From Centropus unirufus (lineage: Eukaryota; Chordata; Aves; Cuculiformes; Centropidae), in NCBI GenBank assembly GCA_013397695.1, contig VYZI01000100.1:2165365-2229364 (forward strand): a stretch of DNA of 64,000 nucleotides, read 5' to 3'. A model generated the notes under the pieces. It did not search any database and was not told where the DNA came from. It worked only from the letters and a program-made list of their open reading frames with translations. The translations under genes and the position numbers were made by a program. The first letter of the stretch is position 1; each line of letters begins with the position of its first letter. This document shows positions 14,901-29,000 of this stretch, piece by piece.

Positions 14901-16919
14901 GTACTCTTACCTTTTAAAGTGCATTACTGCAAGAAATTCCTGGAAAGGAGCATCCCCTGCTCCTTTACAGAAAACAAAGTATCTTTCTTACTGCTTTTTC
15001 TGTTGCCACATGGTGCTTTCCACACATATTTTCAAATTGATTAGTCCTTGTCAAAGGTCTGAGTGTTGATGCAGTTTTTAAGAGGGTTCACACACAATCT
15101 TGAGATCTCCTTTTGAAAGAGTAGGCAGAGGATTTCTACTACAGCTACTGATGTCCCTTTGCCTTTTCCTTATAGTCTCCACGCACAAAATTTTAAAGTC
15201 TGTAATGGTGTTTGGAAACAATAATCTAATCTTCGTGAATAATATCCTGCTCTCGGTTTTGTTTGCTTACGGCATGCATGTATCTAAAGAGACGGGTTTG
15301 TCTTCTGTAGGGCTAACTAGAAATCATGGGTCTGTTATGAAATGTTAAGACCAGCTGTCTAGTGATTTCAGAAAGGCAGAAACTTAACCATGAGTTTTAT
15401 TAATAACCTCTCTTTACATCAGTTTAAAAGAGGATAACTTTAGGAACGCCATCAAGATATGCTGCTGGCAGAGAGACTACAGGTTTATTTGTGAACATAT
15501 TTGCCAGTGTAATTTTGATGTACTTGAGTTTAGAAGTGGATCTAAGTTTAATATATGAGACTAATGTAATTTCTTTTAATATTTCAAAATAAAAGAAAAC
15601 AAAATTGGCAATGATTGATTTTCAAATGAATAAACCTGATCCTTGCAGAGCTTGAAACCCAAACATTGTGGTAGGAGGACCCTGAAAGTAAAACAGATTT
15701 CATTGTTCTTCCTGTGAGAAGTTGAAGCTGCGAAAAAGACAAAAGTAAACAAGGAAACAGTGATAAGTAAATAGGGACAAGTAAATAGCCACTGAAATAA
15801 TATAGCAGCTGTTAATAAACCAAGTGGCATTAATGTACAGAACCAAGGAAGGTATAAACACACAAAGGGTAGAAATAATTATAATAATAAAAACCCTGTA
15901 GCAATTCTGAACTTGAGCAGTAATGAGGATGGACAACTTCTAGAAGTCTGACTCTGATTTAGGAAACTTTGTATCACTATAGGTACCATGAAACACATTT
16001 TGCAGTTCTGCTGTCATGTTTCTGCCTTGGTTTTATATCTTTCTTTGTTCTGGGGCAGGTAGGAGGTTTTATCAGTTTATTTAGGGTGACTCTTCTACAG
16101 TGCAATTGTAGTGTGGCATTTTGAAATTAAATTGTTGAACCTAATCTTTTAAGAAGTGTTTGACTTTGCTATGAGTTACATGAAGGTTTCCATCTCCTCT
16201 GGCATTCTGCATATTTCAGGCAAAATCATGCAGCATCTTAGCACATGAGCCTATAAGGAAAGATAGGCGTTTGTATGGCAAATATTAGAAATGTGCCTGT
16301 GGTACATTCTGGAAAAAACCGCTTCTAGTAATTCTGGATGTAGTTTTGCATTATAGTTTTGTAAAATTGGTATTTCTGTTGGTGAAGAAAATTTCACAAA
16401 TGTTGCATGTAAACAAAACTGTTGTAGAGTTAGATCAGTGCCCTCATGTAGGGGAGAGAGTGCATATCTTTTTTTTTTAATTATTATTATTCTAAACCCA
16501 CTATTATGTGTAAACAGGCTTTAAAAAAATATCATGCTAAACAATGTGTTGTCTCTTTTGTCCTTACCTGTAATACCTCTTTGCCTTGCAAATCGACTTT
16601 TCCCTGTGGACTTACCTATCAGGTCCCAAAAGACAAAAGGAGATAAAAGCTTTGCTTGAGTTGGTTTTTGGTTGGTTGGTTTGTAGGTTTTTTTTTTTTT
16701 TAAAATTTTTTATTTATTTTTCTGTTAACTCATCTAGGAACAAAATACTATGTTGACTTCAGTATTTTTTTGCTGTGCTTTGCCATCTCAACTTCCTGCT
16801 TCTCCTATCTCCACGTTCTCCATCCTGCTAGTATGTATCAACAGACTGGCATTTAAAATAAATTTTTTTTAAAGAAATGGTCAACACCCCTCTTCCAGGC
16901 TATTATTATTAATTTCACA
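8940..16919. other. Non-coding unique DNA
   Basis: No gene or recognisable interspersed repeat was found. Open frames here (for example 116 codons at 9146-9496 + and 123 codons at 9250-9621 -) lie on opposite strands over the same T-rich sequence and look like compositional artefacts. A poly-T run of 19 is at 14325-14343. A short inverted and direct repeat around GGTACAAGACA lies near 12017-12051. Nothing else stands out. Confidence 0.6.
14325..14343. repeat. Poly-T tract (T19)
   Basis: Nineteen consecutive T residues are followed by a CTTCTTC pyrimidine stretch. This could be a simple mononucleotide microsatellite or the poly-A tail of a minus-strand insertion. No retroposed body was recognised to its left on the minus strand. 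Confidence 0.85.
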
Positions 16920-17026
16920 GGCCAGCCTAATCTAGTGAGTGGCACCTCTGCACATGGCAGGGTGATTGGAACAAAATGATCTTTAAGGTCAATCAATCAC
17001 TTCCAACCCAACCCATTCTATGATTT
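16920..17026 (+). mobile_element. CR1 LINE fragment, 5'-truncated 3' end
   Basis: From GGCCAGCCTAATCTAGTG through CATGGCAGGGTGATTGGAAC and ATGATCTTTAAGGTC, the segment follows the avian CR1 3' end in order. It finishes with TTCCAACCCAACCCATTC and an ATTCTATGATTT tail. An extra block of about 10-12 bases (AATCAATCAC) interrupts the usual GGTCCCTTCC. Only about the last 100 bases of the roughly 4.5-kb element remain, which is typical 5' truncation from target-primed reverse transcription. It is non-autonomous and carries no open frame. Confidence 0.9.
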
Positions 17027-20000
17027 TACATCTGTTCAGGTGCCAGTTCCACTCACTTAGAGGTGTGTGACTGTGCTTTTTCAGGACAAGTCTAGGCCTA
17101 ACTTTTTTTTTTTCTTCACTTATTAAGTAAGTCTGGCCTGGCCACACTTACTTGGATTAAATACAAGTAAAAAGAAAACTCACATTAGTTCAGGAAGTTT
17201 GTTTTGTGGTTCTTTGGAAGAGAATGTTCTGTCCCCTCTTTGCAAAACCAATACAAACAGTTTCTTGGCACAGACAGTGTTCTTTGTAGATACCTTGCTT
17301 TAAATTATCTCTTGTTTTTTTTTAAGTACTGGAGTTCCTATTTCCTGGATGAATTCTGCCTTGTACAATTGTGCTTTCACTTTGTAAGTCACATCTGCAG
17401 AGGTAATTGGGCAATAAGATTACATCTTCTAAGCACTATTTGAGATCTGTTGATGAAAGATACTGCATAGTAGAAATGGTGATTAAAAATTGTGGGGTAC
17501 TAAAGTTCGTTTATAATAAAGCACTTATTCAGAAGTGGTTATAGCTCATTGTAAAAATGATGCTGTAAATACGTGTTGTGTGATTGTTGATGTTACTGGA
17601 AAAGAGCCGTAGAAGGACAGAGTAGTAGTAAAACATCCAGAACTGCAGTTTTTATTTATTGGTAGTAGAGAAATTATGTGCAAGTCTTGTAGAGAGATGT
17701 CCTTTTCCCTTCTGTTTTACATTCTTTTTAGGGATATGAAGTTACTTTGAGTTGTTACAGTACTAGTGAGGACAGTGTGGTTCATGTGCTCATATTGGCC
17801 ATTTCTGACATGTGACAATCTTTCCTGCGGTTTTTGAATTATGAATAAAAAAGAAAGAAATATGCACTTTGCAACCTTGATCAAACAAAGAGCAATCTCT
17901 AGTGACCTCTTTTGATAATATATTCAGTGGAACCAGTTAGGGGAGGATCTTAAGTGCCTCGGATAGGTTAGTGGACTTGTTCTTCAAGTGGCCATAAATT
18001 CTACTGACTTGGGCTCTTACTGAAAGGGAAACAAAAGCTATCTTACACCTTGTAGGAGGCAGTCCCACTTGTAGTAACTAATATTCCCTGAAAGTAATGA
18101 AAGCAGACACGGTTTGCTGTTTGAAGTATCTCTGTTCTAACAGCTTTGAAGTGAACTGATTTGCACATACACATTTAATGTAATTTTTCAGAAAGAGTTA
18201 AATTATTAATTATGAAAGCACACTGAACCCCCCCAGTCTTGCAAACTTTCCATTTCCATACATTTAAATCCGAAGACTAACATGTTTTGATCATTGTCTG
18301 TCTTATCTTTCTAGGAAAGTCTTTTTTCCTATAATTAAAAGGGCATCAATTTTTCTCATAGATGCCAAATCCAATCCAAGCCACCCACACAATTATTTCA
18401 CCTTCCCTCCCATCACTATCAGATGTTTTGTTTGCACAGTCATTATTCATTAACTGTGTTCATGTCCAGTGCTGCAAACAGCAAAATCACATTAGCAAGG
18501 TGGAGCTCCGAGACTCCCCAGTGAAATCTGATTTTTATCCTTTTCTGTTTTACATTGGCTTTCAGATGAGAATTACAAAACCCGCCACAAATTTTGGAGA
18601 TAACAAGCTCGGAAACAATGAAAGTGCTAGTGTTTGGTACTTGATATTCTGAGCAGAATTCTTTAATTCTTCCATACTAAGAATTAAATTCTGCATAAGA
18701 AGCTATGGAGATAACGAGTTATTATTGGAAAAGTGAAGAGGTGTAGTCTGTCCTCTCTTTCACATGCACACATACATTACACGTATATAGGTAGGCATAC
18801 AGCCAAGCCTATTTCCCTGTCTCCAAGACTTGTAGATGACCCTGTTTGATTTAAAGGTAATTTCTGAACATATCACTCTTCCTTTCTGGCATATCCTCAC
18901 ATGGCTGTTCCTGTCCCCTTGCTCTCTTGAGAGACAAAGACCAACACACAAAGATCTCTCTGTGATTGCTCCCGAGTTGTTTTGGTCTATTACTTTTCCA
19001 ACATTTGACCTTGGCTCCTCTGAAATCAATGGCAATCCTCTTGCACTGACCCAGGGTATTGGTAAGCGCTGGATGTGCTACTAACTGTATCTGGCTCTTT
19101 GCATGCTCATTATTACTTGTAATTTATTAAGAAGACTATCATGTTGATCCATGTTTTGCAAAGGAGAAAATGGGTATGGAGTGGTAGAGGGTCTTGCCCA
19201 AGGCCAGTGAGCTAGGAAAGGCTGAGTGAGGCTTGTGGCTGGGAAATGAGGTGTGGATAGAAGGCAGCTTGGGCTGTTTTAATGTGTTCTGCCTCTGTGT
19301 TGTTGTTTCTTCAATGTAGGCTTCCTGGTCAGCAAACCATTAATGGCCTAGCTCTCCTTAAATTATTAGAATTTTAAGTTTTTGATGGAATTGGATGATT
19401 GACAGATCAACCACCATTATAATCTGGTCATATTTGTTAGAAACTTCATAAGGTTCAGTACATAAACTAGCTTGGAATACTATTTCCTGTATTAATATGC
19501 AAATACTCGATTGATTGAATTGACCTATTGCTGCTTGCCCTGCTACCAGATTGACTTATTACTGCTCCTTTGTAATTCTGTTGCTGTATCAAATTGATCT
19601 GTACTTTAAAATTATTTTTAATTGGATTTATCCTAAATAGAAAACATAACTGCAAGGTTGACCCTGCAAAGGAGGAAGAATGGAAGTATGCCTTCACTTC
19701 ACCGTCAGAGTTGGATAATGTCAAAATGATGTGCCAAAGAGATTAATTCATATGAAAATTCAATTGTAAATAGAGCCAGTCTGGCAAAATTTGAAGGACC
19801 AGTCAACACCTGGAATGGTGTGGCTATAGAAAAAACAAAAAAAGCTGCACTATTTGCTGTGTTTCATCTTGGTTTTCACCTTATTCTTCCTTTCCTGCAT
19901 CCTTCTTGCCGAAGTGCCAGATAGGCTTCAGTTCCGCTGATTTGTGAAGAGTTTTTTGAGCAGTCTCCAGCTGCTCTCAATACAAACTCATTTTTTCCTG

Positions 20001-21267
20001 TCTCTCTCTCCCATTCATGCCACATTGGCTGCTCGTGCCTTGTGAGCCAACCTTGGGATGCTGCCCCTCAGCCATGGCTTACTGCAGGGAGTGCAGGGGC
20101 TATGTGGGCAGCAGTTACATCCCAACAGGGACAGGGGTGTGAGGTAAGGAAGGGTCACCACTCTCACCAATAGTTCCATCATTGTGTTTTAGGAAGCTTT
20201 TACAAGATACGTTTACAAACATGTTACACTCTCATTCCCTTTGGGTTTGCAGCATTCTCAGCTCTGCTGAGTCACATCCATGGCTTTGTAAACTCATTCA
20301 GCCCATCCTTGAGGAGGGATGCAGCCCCAAGCTGTTCTGTAAAGCAGGTTTTTGTATGGAAATTGTCCAGTTATTCTGGCTATAAGGCTTCCATTAGCTG
20401 TAGGGAGGAGCTATTTTTGATATTGCTGCTATTTAGAAGTTCCCATCTTTAAAAGTAGTGGATGAACTCTAGTAAGAAATGTGCTTCTTCCTTTCATAGA
20501 GCAAGAGAAATTCTAGTTTAAGAAGTCGGAGCACTGCAAGATTATATGATGTGCAGTGGAATTGCATAGCTGAACCTGTTTCTTTTCTGTTTTTTCCAGT
20601 AATTTGTCCTGTCGGGCAGCTGCCTTCTGAGTGACTCTGGAACTATGCCAGCCAGTTGAGCTGAATCAAGCAGCGGCAGGGACAGCACCTACCTGGGCTG
20701 AAATTTTAATCCGAGGCACGTGGCATTTGCACAAGTAGTCACTGGTGAGCTGTATGTAAGCGCAGTTTCTCTTTCGCTGTCTCTTTAGCAACTGGCCCTT
20801 TGTCACAAGCTGTAAGTTTCTGGCTGCAAAAACTTGCCTGCTGTGATTGTTTTTCCTAGAGGGTGACTGACAGTTTACAGAAAATGAGTGTTCCAGGATA
20901 CCAGCTAATCTTAGGAAATCCTTACTACTTGTTTCTATCTTTGTGGATTGTTTTTGATCCCTCCACTGAATAAGTAACATCCTGGTAAGGTTAAACTTCA
21001 AATTTGTAGCTGTTGGTGTATTTTACTAGACGATTTTACCATACCTTTTTAATCAGAGAAGGTTTTATACCCTCGGCCGTAGCACTTTGTAGCCTGAAAA
21101 TCCGAGCTGTGGGGCTCTGATAACATTGGAAGTGACTGGCTGCTGTCAGTAGGAGCATGATTTAAAATGTGTGTGCATGTTTGTGCGCACGATTGTGTTC
21201 TTGTTCACTCCCTTTCCAACTGAATAGAAAATGAAACTCCCCAAAGCCTTTTATGTAAGTGCATGGG

Positions 21268-21291
21268 TTTTTTTTTTTTTTTTTTTTTTTT
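21268..21291. repeat. Poly-T tract (T24)
   Basis: This is the longest mononucleotide run noticed in the window, 24 consecutive T residues. It is likely a length-polymorphic microsatellite. I see no adjacent retroposed sequence that would make it the tail of a minus-strand insertion. Confidence 0.9.
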
Positions 21292-22575
21292 GTTTAAATC
21301 TCTGTGTGGCTGTGTGCAGACAACTTTCGTCTCCAAATACCTTTTGAAGATGATTTGTAAAGAAACAAAAATGCTTGTTTTGACCTCCAAAGCATGATTA
21401 TGTCTTCAGTTCAATACTAGATATACCCCGTCTGCAAAAGATAATAGCTAATAATATTCTTTTTTGAGGGGAAGGTGGTTTCCAATCAGTTTCTCCCATC
21501 TGTGATTTTTTTCCTTGATAAAACAATGTCAATCTGCTTCTTTGAGCAGCTGAAATGATGTTATTCTTTGATAGCAAATGCATGGAGTGCTGCCTTTCAC
21601 CTTGTAAAATCCTGCTTTATTTAAGACACTGTCATGGTAGGCTGACTGCTGTCTTCCCTGGAGTGTGGCACCAAGGAATTATTGATGAGATTCAGCCTAG
21701 TCTGCAAAGCGCACGTTCACTATTAAAAACTACATATGTGCCCTTGGAGATTGCTAATCGTTTAAACAACTCTATGAAATGTGTGGCAAAGTAGCCTCTC
21801 TGTACATGGATAGAGTCTCATTAAAGTACTGGCATGATACAGCGCAGCATCAGAAACGGAATCTTCCTATGAATATCAGAGTTGATGGTTGGTACTCTAA
21901 GGAGAATTGCTTGACTTTGTATTCTTGAGAAGACAGAAGTGGGCCCTTGTAGGGGTGGGTGTGGGAAAGGAAATACACATTCTGGACTCTTGTACACTTC
22001 CAGGTTTTTACTATGTTGTTAAGAGTGCTTGTTGGAATGCTTGGACAAAAACCTGGAGGTTGGTGCCATACTGAGCCATACATGCTAACTTGATTAGAAG
22101 AGGAGCTGGAAAATTCATCTGGCCTGAAAAATTACGAGGGTCATTTCGATTCTATGCTGGAGGAAGAAAAGACAGAACAGAACACAAGTACATTATTTCG
22201 AAGTCCATTAGTCTATTAAAATGGGCTAAAAGTAGTATGTTTTAATTAATGGAAAATTTAGGAAAACAAATGTGCTGCTATTTTTAAGTATCCATTGCAT
22301 TTTGCAAGTCGGAAGATACCTGTCTTTAAGTTTCCCTCATTCCCATTACCAGTCTTCTCCCTGCCTCAGTTGATGAGTAACAGCTGCTATCTTGGGAACT
22401 GCAGAAGGTAGATGCAGTTCCTTCATACTGCTCAAGAACTTTGAACCCTAGCACTTAAATAATATAAAAACTTCAGTGCTAACTCCAGGGGCTTTAGAGG
22501 AGAAAGGTTTTAAAATTGTCTCAAGTTTTTGGGTCGTGTACAAACAGAGAAAGCAAGGTAGTAATTGAAGCAGTG

Positions 22576-22641
22576 TTTTTTTTTTTTTTTATTTGAAATA
22601 GTTATTACTTGGGTAGGTGTGTTTTGGTTTTTTTTTTTTTT
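22576..22641. repeat. Two nearby poly-T tracts
   Basis: A T15 run (22576-22590) and a T14 run (22628-22641) are separated by about 37 bases of mixed sequence. They are simple repeats with no sign of a mobile-element body. Confidence 0.8.
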
Positions 22642-25600
22642 CTCACCAGTAATCTTTTCAATTATTAGAAGCTAGAGACTACAGGTTTTCTGGTATCCTA
22701 ATAATTTCATGTAGATGAAATGATTGTCTTGCAATGGATGCATTTCAATATCTTGGTCAGGAAGTTCCCAAGTTTAAGACTAGCATCTGTGTCTCATATC
22801 TGTGATCCCAGTCTGACTCACAATCTTGAATCAACACATGGGAGAAGACAAAAACCTTTGCTCTCCTGTAGCATGGGTGGGAAAGCATCCCTGTGAGGAC
22901 AAAGACTTCTTTTGAAAACCAAGGTCATCAGGAAGGTACACTGAAAATTCACTGCATAAATAACAACTGAGTCAGCCAATGCCTGCTGATCATGCCAAGT
23001 AGCAATAACACCATGATGTTAAGCACCTTGTGCTATGGATACATCCAGTTTGATGGGTTTACCTATGAGTACACTTTAGAAATGTTTGAGTTGAAATGCA
23101 CCTTTTCTTCTGTCTCTGAGTGCTGTTGTAATAGAGCATAGACCTCCAAGTGCAGTGTATGTGGAGTGTCCTTCACTTGGGTTTAGATGGCATTTTGCAC
23201 TTTGCTTTCAATCCCACTCAGTTGCTTTTTCCTACCTGCAAATGCCGTGTGCTGTTTCGAAGTTGTAGTTTGAATCTAACCTGAATTTTCTAATGCATTT
23301 ATTTAATTGATATTATAAAATTTCATTTCTAGTTCTTCTTAATTATAGGCATCCTCTGCTGACAAGGGAGTGTTACATCAAATTAATTGGCTGATACAAA
23401 TATTGCAGAATTGGGTAAATGAACCTCCTGCCCCAGTTATTTATTTATGTTGCTGTGGTGCTGGAACACACTGACAGAAACTGCAGAGCATCATAAGCCT
23501 GCAAAAGAGCAATGATCAGCTATCAATTAATATTTTGAAAATTAAGAAAATATTAACTTAATCAGTTAACTGAAATCAAAGCACCTTTTTAGCATATGTT
23601 GAGATCCATGGAACTGGATGGTTGTTTCTGGTGGTTTTACTATAACAAAATTTAACATTTCTTAATAGGAGTAGATGGGAAAACTTCTGAGATTCACTGT
23701 TGTCTGTTAAAATCACCTGTGTGTTGTATTTAAAAAATAGAATTCCTAGGAACCTTTTTGTGTTCTTTTTAATCCTGTATTTCAAAATATGTGGTTATTC
23801 TATCTTTTAAATCCCAAAGATAGGGAGGGCATTCTCATATCAGGATATTCAAGACCTGGCTTCTCAGATCGGGCTCTGCCTTTGGAGAAGCAGAAAAATC
23901 TGGGCATTTTGAGTAGTGTCATTGCATGTGGTGTGACTCCTGATGCCCATGTGCCTTGCTCTGTGGGCAAAGGATCAGTGTCATGAATGAGAACCATGTT
24001 GCTTGCAGAGTGTTGACAGCTTGTCATTACACACAGTGTTTTTTCCTCATGGCTTGTAGCTGCAAAGGTTTAGAAATGATGATAATCTCTTTCCTCAAGT
24101 GACCCGGGGAAGAGCTGGGGTTTCTTCTTCCCAGAGTCAAGGAGACGAGACACTTCTTTTTTTCTTTGTGCTGAGTTGACAATTATTTTACTATCATGGT
24201 CACATTTTCTTAATGTATACAAAATCATTAAGCTCCTGCAGAGTGAAAGAGGATGTGAAGAAAAGGAGCACGGGTGGAGGGAGAGAAGGGAAGAAATGGT
24301 AGTTAAACAGGTTGAGGTTTTTCTTGGTTTTAAGTGGGGTGTTTATTTTATTGCAGCTATTCTTAGTGCATAGGTGAGAGTGCAGGGAAGGTGGGGTGAT
24401 GGCGTGTGTGTGTGACAGAGTATGGCATTTGCTCAGCCACGTAGCAGGGAGGAATCATGTCAACCAGTTCTTTTCTGTCTTGTTAACTGGGGCTGTCGAA
24501 GAATATATATATTTTATTTTTTTTTACTGCATAAGTGCAGCCATTCTCTCCTCTGAGCATGCACGCTGGGCTGCTGAAAATTAAATAAGTAAATGAGATC
24601 CAATGACATTAAAAGAAACCCAAGCAAACAAGCCTCCTAATGGGTGCAGACGGAAAGCACCCTTCATCCTCTGACATCAGAGGAACAGGGCTATTTGAAT
24701 TGGCTTCTACCTTTGTTTTGAGAGGTTGCTGTGGTGATGAATAACCTTTGTAGAGGGTGTGTGAGCAAGAGTGCGTGTGCGCCTTGGTTCTTGCGTATAA
24801 AACAATGGTGCTGTGCACACAGCTTTGCACCCCCACATCAGAGCATACAACCTGGCAGTGGTCTCCAAAATCAGTTAAATAATGAAGAGGTTGTCTTAGA
24901 GTTATTGACATGATGTTAATGTACTGATCACTTCCTCTCATTGCTTTCATACCAGCTAATAGGAGGCTAAGTGATGGAAAAGCAGTAGATTTTTTTTCCT
25001 TTATAAAAAAGGAAGTTGCAAAGTAGCTGGTATGTTTTATTTATGCAATCGTATGACACTGACTGAGCTTTGTCTCATTACCTGGGCTTGAGGAAGAATA
25101 GCAGGTAGGGAAATATAGGGAAGTAGACCAACTCTGTAGAAGAAAAGAGGGAGGCAGTCTTATCTGTGAAGGCTTCTTTTTTTTTTTTCTTTTCCCCTGC
25201 AAAGATTTTCTACAGTGAGAGAGAAAAAAAAACCTAGAGACCACCTGGGGGTTATTATCTCTTTACTCTCCATTTATCAATAAATATTACAACAAAATAT
25301 TATTAAATTTACTGTTCAAAATAGATGAGTATGTTTTTAATTTTAAAATATGGAAATGTGGTCATGCAACTGCATATTGATACAAAAGTGTGTGAAAATT
25401 AGAATATATGTATGAGTATTTTATATGAGAAATGCTGTATTCATGAATTCACATTGGCACAAGTACAGTTTAAGGGTACAGTTGCCTGGAGATGTTATAA
25501 AGTACACTTCTGTGTAAAGAATCACCTTTGAGTCCTGGAAACTTTACTTGGTATTTTCAAGTTCTAGGTTTGCTCTTGGGCTGAAGAGGAGAAAATATCA

Positions 25601-25976
25601 AGCAAGATACTAGTCTAATATGTTTTTCAGCAAAATAGTCTTATTTTTCCACCCCACTGTAAAACCCAATGAAACAGGTGAGCATGAATGACTGCCCAAG
25701 GCAGTTTGCAGAGAATTTTCTTCTCTGAATATTGCCCTTGTTCCCAAAGTCTGTGAAGCTGCCCCATATCTAACTTGTAGGAGGTACTCTAAGGAAAAAA
25801 CTGAGTCACTCAGAGACAATCCAGTGGCCATGACAAATACAGTGAAGTCAAATTGTCTACTTTTGCTACATAATTCCTTATTTTTTTTTAAAGTGTGAAT
25901 GACTCAGCTGTGTGTCAGCTCCCCCTCTCTTCAGAGTTCATCATACTTGGTGGTTTCATTTGTAAAACCATGTTTT

Positions 25977-26003
25977 AGACTGCAGACTGCAGACAGACTG
26001 CAG
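25977..26003. repeat. Short AGACTGC tandem repeat
   Basis: AGACTGC occurs twice head to tail, then an AGAC spacer, then AGACTGC again. This very short array probably arose by replication slippage. No function is implied. Confidence 0.75.
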
Positions 26004-29000
26004 CTGTAGTGAAGTATCTAAGAGGAGGACGTTAAGTTTTTAAAAACAGTAAGGCTACTCCCAGTATTTAAAGTGAAGATGGCAAAAGTGGAGCACCTGA
26101 CCCCCTTGCACAACTGATGGAATTTCTTGCTGAGTTACAGCAGTGGGGGAATAACCTCCTCTGCCTTCAGCAAATTTTTGAAGCTTGTAATTTTGACATT
26201 TTCCCCAGCACAATTTAAATGTGCTGTCAGCTCCCTTTAGTGGCTCACTTAGTTAAAATCACCTTCACTAAGGAGCATTTAATTATGTCTTCTAATACCT
26301 TATTCAAGCTCCCCTCCTGGATTTTTTTGAGAATCTGGAGAATGCTGCTAATAGCGTGAAGCCAGAAATAAATTAATAGCAGGGCCATAGCTGTGCTTTT
26401 TACAACTGACACATTCACAAAGGCTAACGATGCACCTTCTGTACTTCTTCAAATTCATTTGTTCCATTTACGTTCAGTCTTTTGAAATATTTTGTGATGA
26501 ATGAGCTCATTTTACAAGCTGTGATCAGCAGCAGCTGTTCATAGTCATGCTTTAAATTGAATCCATCTGTCAGTGGACTCTTTAAAGTGTGAGTTTTACG
26601 TTGTCAGGAGACCTGATTGCACTAGAGAAGTATCTGGGTGCTGTCTGCCAAAAAGAAAAAAAAAATCAAAATGAAGTGTGCTTGGATGGGCTTTGGGATA
26701 CTCTTGCAGTTGCATCTCTAGGGCTATTATTCAGCCTGCTGAAAGGAGAGCAGAGTGGCTACAAGAAGTACTTTTGACCTGACGGGCAGATAGGTGTTCA
26801 GATGTAGGCTGAAAATTCATGACTTGCAGTAAGCTTTGTAGAAACCATATGCAGTGCGTGCTGGTTTTTTTTTTTTGTTTTCTTTTTTAATCCTGACCTT
26901 TGATGAACCTCATCACCAGCTTTTTACATTTTGTGATTGTAGATCAGGGCAGATTAATGTTCTTAAGAGAAAGCCAAAGAGGAAAAGACAACACTGCTTA
27001 TTCAAATCAGCAAAAGGAGACTTTTTTTTTCTTCCAGTATACAAGCATCATTTCTTATTTTCTTTTATAAACACAGAAGGATGAAATGTATCTGCTAAAG
27101 CTGTTTCGCAAACTGCACTTCAGCTCATGTTTGGGGGCAACAAATGGTCATTTACCGACTGCGTTAATTGTTCTCATAATTTTATGTAATAGATTTGGTC
27201 CTTAGTTATGTTCTTAGTAAATTACATATTGGCTATAGAAACCAACCAATTCTTGGCCTGGAGTCTGTTGGTCTTATCCACTTATTATGGTAACTTATGG
27301 TTTCCTTTTCTCAGTTTGTTCCTCACCAAGACTTTTGCGGGAGGATTGGGCTTGTGCTGGGGTGTGTGTATAGCTTTATGGAAAAACATTTCTTGCCAGC
27401 TTATTCACCAGAGTATTGCATGCTTACCTAAGTATGTAATATTCATTGTATCATTTCACTTTAGGGAAGAAAATCTTCCTTGGAGAACAGTGGTGCAACC
27501 TCCTTTAACATTGGAAAATTCTTTATTATGTAGTAGGAGGGCTGTACCTTATTTCTAGGCTCAGTCATGCTTTTCAGCTACGGAGAGCACCCCTTGTCAG
27601 TGGTCAGATAAATGTTGTCTCGGGAGCATGCATCACTTGGGGCAGCAGCAGACCTCATTCAGTGGGTGAAGTCTGCCTTTCTCTGCTCTGAGCTTCTTGC
27701 CATTGCAGTCTGCAAGCATTGCTGCTCAACAGTCCATTTCTAGTGAGGTGTCAAGCCAGCACTTTAATTAACACGAAATTCAGTGCTGGCAAAAGCATAC
27801 AGAAAGGGGAAAAAAAAGCAACCCAAACCGAAACAGAACACCCAGACTGACTTCGTAAGCTTGTATTTTATGCCAGTAGAAGCTAGTAAATTGTCTTTGA
27901 AATGAAGTGTCCATTGTCATGCAGTAAGAGGAGAACATCTAGGCTTTTCTTTAACATATAGGAAACGGCACTGTGAATACAAGAGCCTGTTATTTCTGTG
28001 TACCTGATAAATACAAATTATTTTCTTTTTTTTTAATGGAGACTCTTTAATGTGTTCCACATGGAGATGGTGCGAATTGCACATTGAGTGAAGAGGCTGA
28101 TTGATGTTGACTTGTGTGAAGAAAATGTGGCTGATGAGTGAATGTATGGCCTTTTATTTCATTTTAAGCGCATTGTTTTTCCTGCCTGTGTTTCATCATG
28201 GAACTAGAGAACTTAGCAGGGGAATGCCCTGGCTTAATATCTGACAATACCATGCTATCTTCCTATAAATACTTAATGGAGTTAAAATACTGTTATTAAT
28301 ATGTGGCACTCATTTGAACACCCACTTAGGACTTCGGATTATAAACACACAGTCTAAGTAAATTAGTTCCAGGCACAAAGTAAGTACTTGGTCCTTCAAC
28401 ATTTAACCTAACGTGCATTAAAAATCTCCACACCAGTGACCACATGAAAAGCCTTGCTCTGCAAACCCATAGATGAATGTGATTCCTTTCTGGGATCACT
28501 CAGACTTCCGAAAAATGTTGGGCTCTGATTTTCACTTTCCAAACTTCAGTAGTTGGGTGGGCCTGCATGAAACAATTTGGCAGGAGGGGAAAACCCTTCT
28601 TTCCCTTCCCCCATGGAGAAATGGAAGAGAACATGGAGAGCACACTGGGAGGGACAGATTTTTCACAGCAGGGAGGAGCCATGCAGTGCAATGTCTGTGA
28701 AGTGGCTTGGGATGTCTGTGCAGCACCAGCCTGCGTGGCTCCTGCATCCTTCTCCAAGATCAGTATCAACAGAGGGGGTATGCCAAGCCCACCGCTGCAG
28801 GGATATTTGAAGAGGCAGCATTGATATCTAAGAGGATTATGAATTAATTTCTCAATGCCTTGTCTAGACTGTACTGATCATTAGGGATGAAATGATGAAT
28901 TTTTAAAACCAAGTTCTTTTCCTTTGGCTTTTTACAACAGTTTTAAGAGATCAGCTTTTTTGGCACCGTGGTGTGCTTTAAGTGGAAAAGCCGATTGCTG

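Noticed and set aside
20666..21001. 111-codon minus-strand frame followed by a GTAGGT donor-like site
   Set aside because: There was no matching acceptor of quality upstream on the minus strand and no recognisable peptide. It is more likely chance.
28473..28824. Patch open in five reading frames
   Set aside because: Simultaneous openness on both strands reflects local G+C content and few stop codons, not coding. No frame has a recognised product.
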